A DNA stretch of 64,000 bases from Acinetobacter cumulans (lineage in GTDB: Bacteria; Pseudomonadota; Gammaproteobacteria; Pseudomonadales; Moraxellaceae), in assembly GCF_003024525.3 (NCBI RefSeq), contig NZ_CP035934.2, positions 2,604,001 to 2,668,000 of the forward strand, read 5' to 3'. Positions 63,317 through 64,000 of this stretch are shown one piece after another. A model generated the notes under the pieces. It was not told the DNA's origin. It did no database searches and was given only the letters and a program-made list of their open reading frames with translations. Within the stretch, counting starts at the first letter, position 1. Every line of letters begins with the position of its first letter. The translations under genes and the position numbers were made by a program.

Positions 63317-64000
63317 ATGTTTAAAAAGATCCTCTTCCAACTCCACTGGTTTTTCGGTATTAGTGCCGGCCTGATTCTTTCCCTCATGGGTATTACTGGC
63401 GCTTTGTATTCTTATGAACAGCCCATCCAAAAGTGGCTCAATGCGGACAGTTATACGGTTCAGGTGCCCAATACACCCAAAATGACACCTGCTGAAATTT
63501 ATCAACATTTTCAGCGTACAGATGCTTCAATCAAAATTAATAGCATCACGATTGAATCAGAAGCTTCAGCATCCTCTACTGTGAATATCGTCAAAGAAGG
63601 TGCACGTCGTGGTTATAACATGATGATTAATCCTTATGACGCGACCGTACTTCCAGAAGTTAAAGGCCGAGAATTCTTCCAATTTGTTCAGCAATTGCAT
63701 CGTAATTTAACCGTTGGCCCTGTGGGTAAACAAATTACAGGTGCTTGTACGCTCATTCTGATTTATTTTTTACTCAGTGGCTTATACTTACGCTGGCCAA
63801 AAAAGCATTCTATAAAGCAATGGTTTGCAGTTAAACCTCAATTAAAAGGCCGTAACTTTATTTGGGATTTACATGCAGTGATTGGCACATGGGTGGTTAT
63901 TTTTTATTTAGTTTTGGCATGTACAGGCTTGTATTGGTCTTATGGCTGGTGGCGTGATGGCATGTTTAAAGTTTTAGGTGTAGAGCGTCCACAACCTGAA
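63317..64000 (+). CDS. PepSY-associated transmembrane protein (PiuB-like, partial)
   Basis: N-terminal 228 residues of an iron-regulated PepSY-type inner-membrane protein; some relatives are ferric-siderophore reductases. The ATG at 63317 begins MFKKILFQLHWFFGISAGLI, with the first helix and conserved LHWFFG. A periplasmic PepSY domain follows (about residues 45-140), then a helix with ACTLILIYFLLSGLYLRWP and a helix with FIWDLHAVIGTWVVIFYLVL; histidines in QLHRN and DLHAVIG fit heme- or metal-binding positions of the family. The gene runs off the right edge. The Fur-like box upstream and the other iron genes in the window agree with iron regulation. Confidence 0.84.
   Translation, partial: MFKKILFQLHWFFGISAGLILSLMGITGALYSYEQPIQKWLNADSYTVQVPNTPKMTPAEIYQHFQRTDASIKINSITIESEASASSTVNIVKEGARRGYNMMINPYDATVLPEVKGREFFQFVQQLHRNLTVGPVGKQITGACTLILIYFLLSGLYLRWPKKHSIKQWFAVKPQLKGRNFIWDLHAVIGTWVVIFYLVLACTGLYWSYGWWRDGMFKVLGVERPQPE

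Overview
The window looks like a chromosomal segment of an Acinetobacter species. It is AT-rich and densely packed. It carries genus-typical proteins (a DcaP-like porin, a NERD-helicase, YaeQ, a TesA/YbbA/YbbP-like locus) and the palindromic repeats with cccccttt/aaaggggg arms that I associate with Acinetobacter. The assignment rests on recognition of the proteins, not on a database search. No rRNA, tRNA, CRISPR array, prophage or plasmid origin was seen.

Layout. 0-7 kb: ABC exporter (permease cut by the window edge) divergent from a GDSL esterase, then carbonic anhydrase, a secreted lipase-like hydrolase and an unknown partner gene. 7-12.5 kb: an iron block with a catecholate-type TonB receptor behind a Fur-like box, NfuA, a rhomboid protease and an orphan siderophore-binding protein with its own Fur-like box. 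12.5-20 kb: a large uncharacterised protein, a Pit phosphate transporter and MetH. 20.2-22.4 kb: a small accessory islet, where an HNH-like zinc protein lies between inverted copies of a ~100 bp MITE/REPIN-like repeat, next to a DUF559 nuclease gene and a decayed second copy of that gene beside another repeat. 22.4-31.8 kb: diguanylate cyclase, dihydroxyacetone kinase, a NERD/UvrD-helicase/HTH fusion, a fosmidomycin-resistance-like MFS pump with AraC regulator, peptide deformylase and DedA. 32.3-34.9 kb: an MHS-type MFS transporter gene split by a complete 1282 bp IS3-family element; removing the element and one copy of the 4 bp target duplication restores a continuous 429-codon frame.

35-44 kb: mostly housekeeping and hypothetical genes (DUF2505, PnuC, a hydrolase, a GNAT acetyltransferase, a 7TMR-DISM diguanylate cyclase, FKBP isomerase, MgtC/SapB, YaeQ, a COG0523 metal GTPase). 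44.5-50.7 kb: a tiny secreted low-complexity protein, an orphan MhpA-type hydroxylase, a compact tetR-MFS-lysR operon with a perfect 18 bp palindrome upstream, and an acyl-CoA thioesterase. 51-57.5 kb: patatin-like lipoprotein, alanine symporter, GltS glutamate symporter and DcaP-like porin, which together suggest amino-acid/dicarboxylate uptake. 58-64 kb: nitroreductase, Bcr/CflA pump, YccS-type FUSC membrane protein, a YcxB-like membrane protein and a PepSY membrane protein (cut by the right edge) behind a third Fur-like box.

Most of the window is ordinary core genome. The parts most worth a second look are the repeat/DUF559/HNH-like islet at 20.6-22.4 kb, the NERD-helicase fusion, the IS-split transporter, and the long uncharacterised protein at 12.6-14.1 kb.
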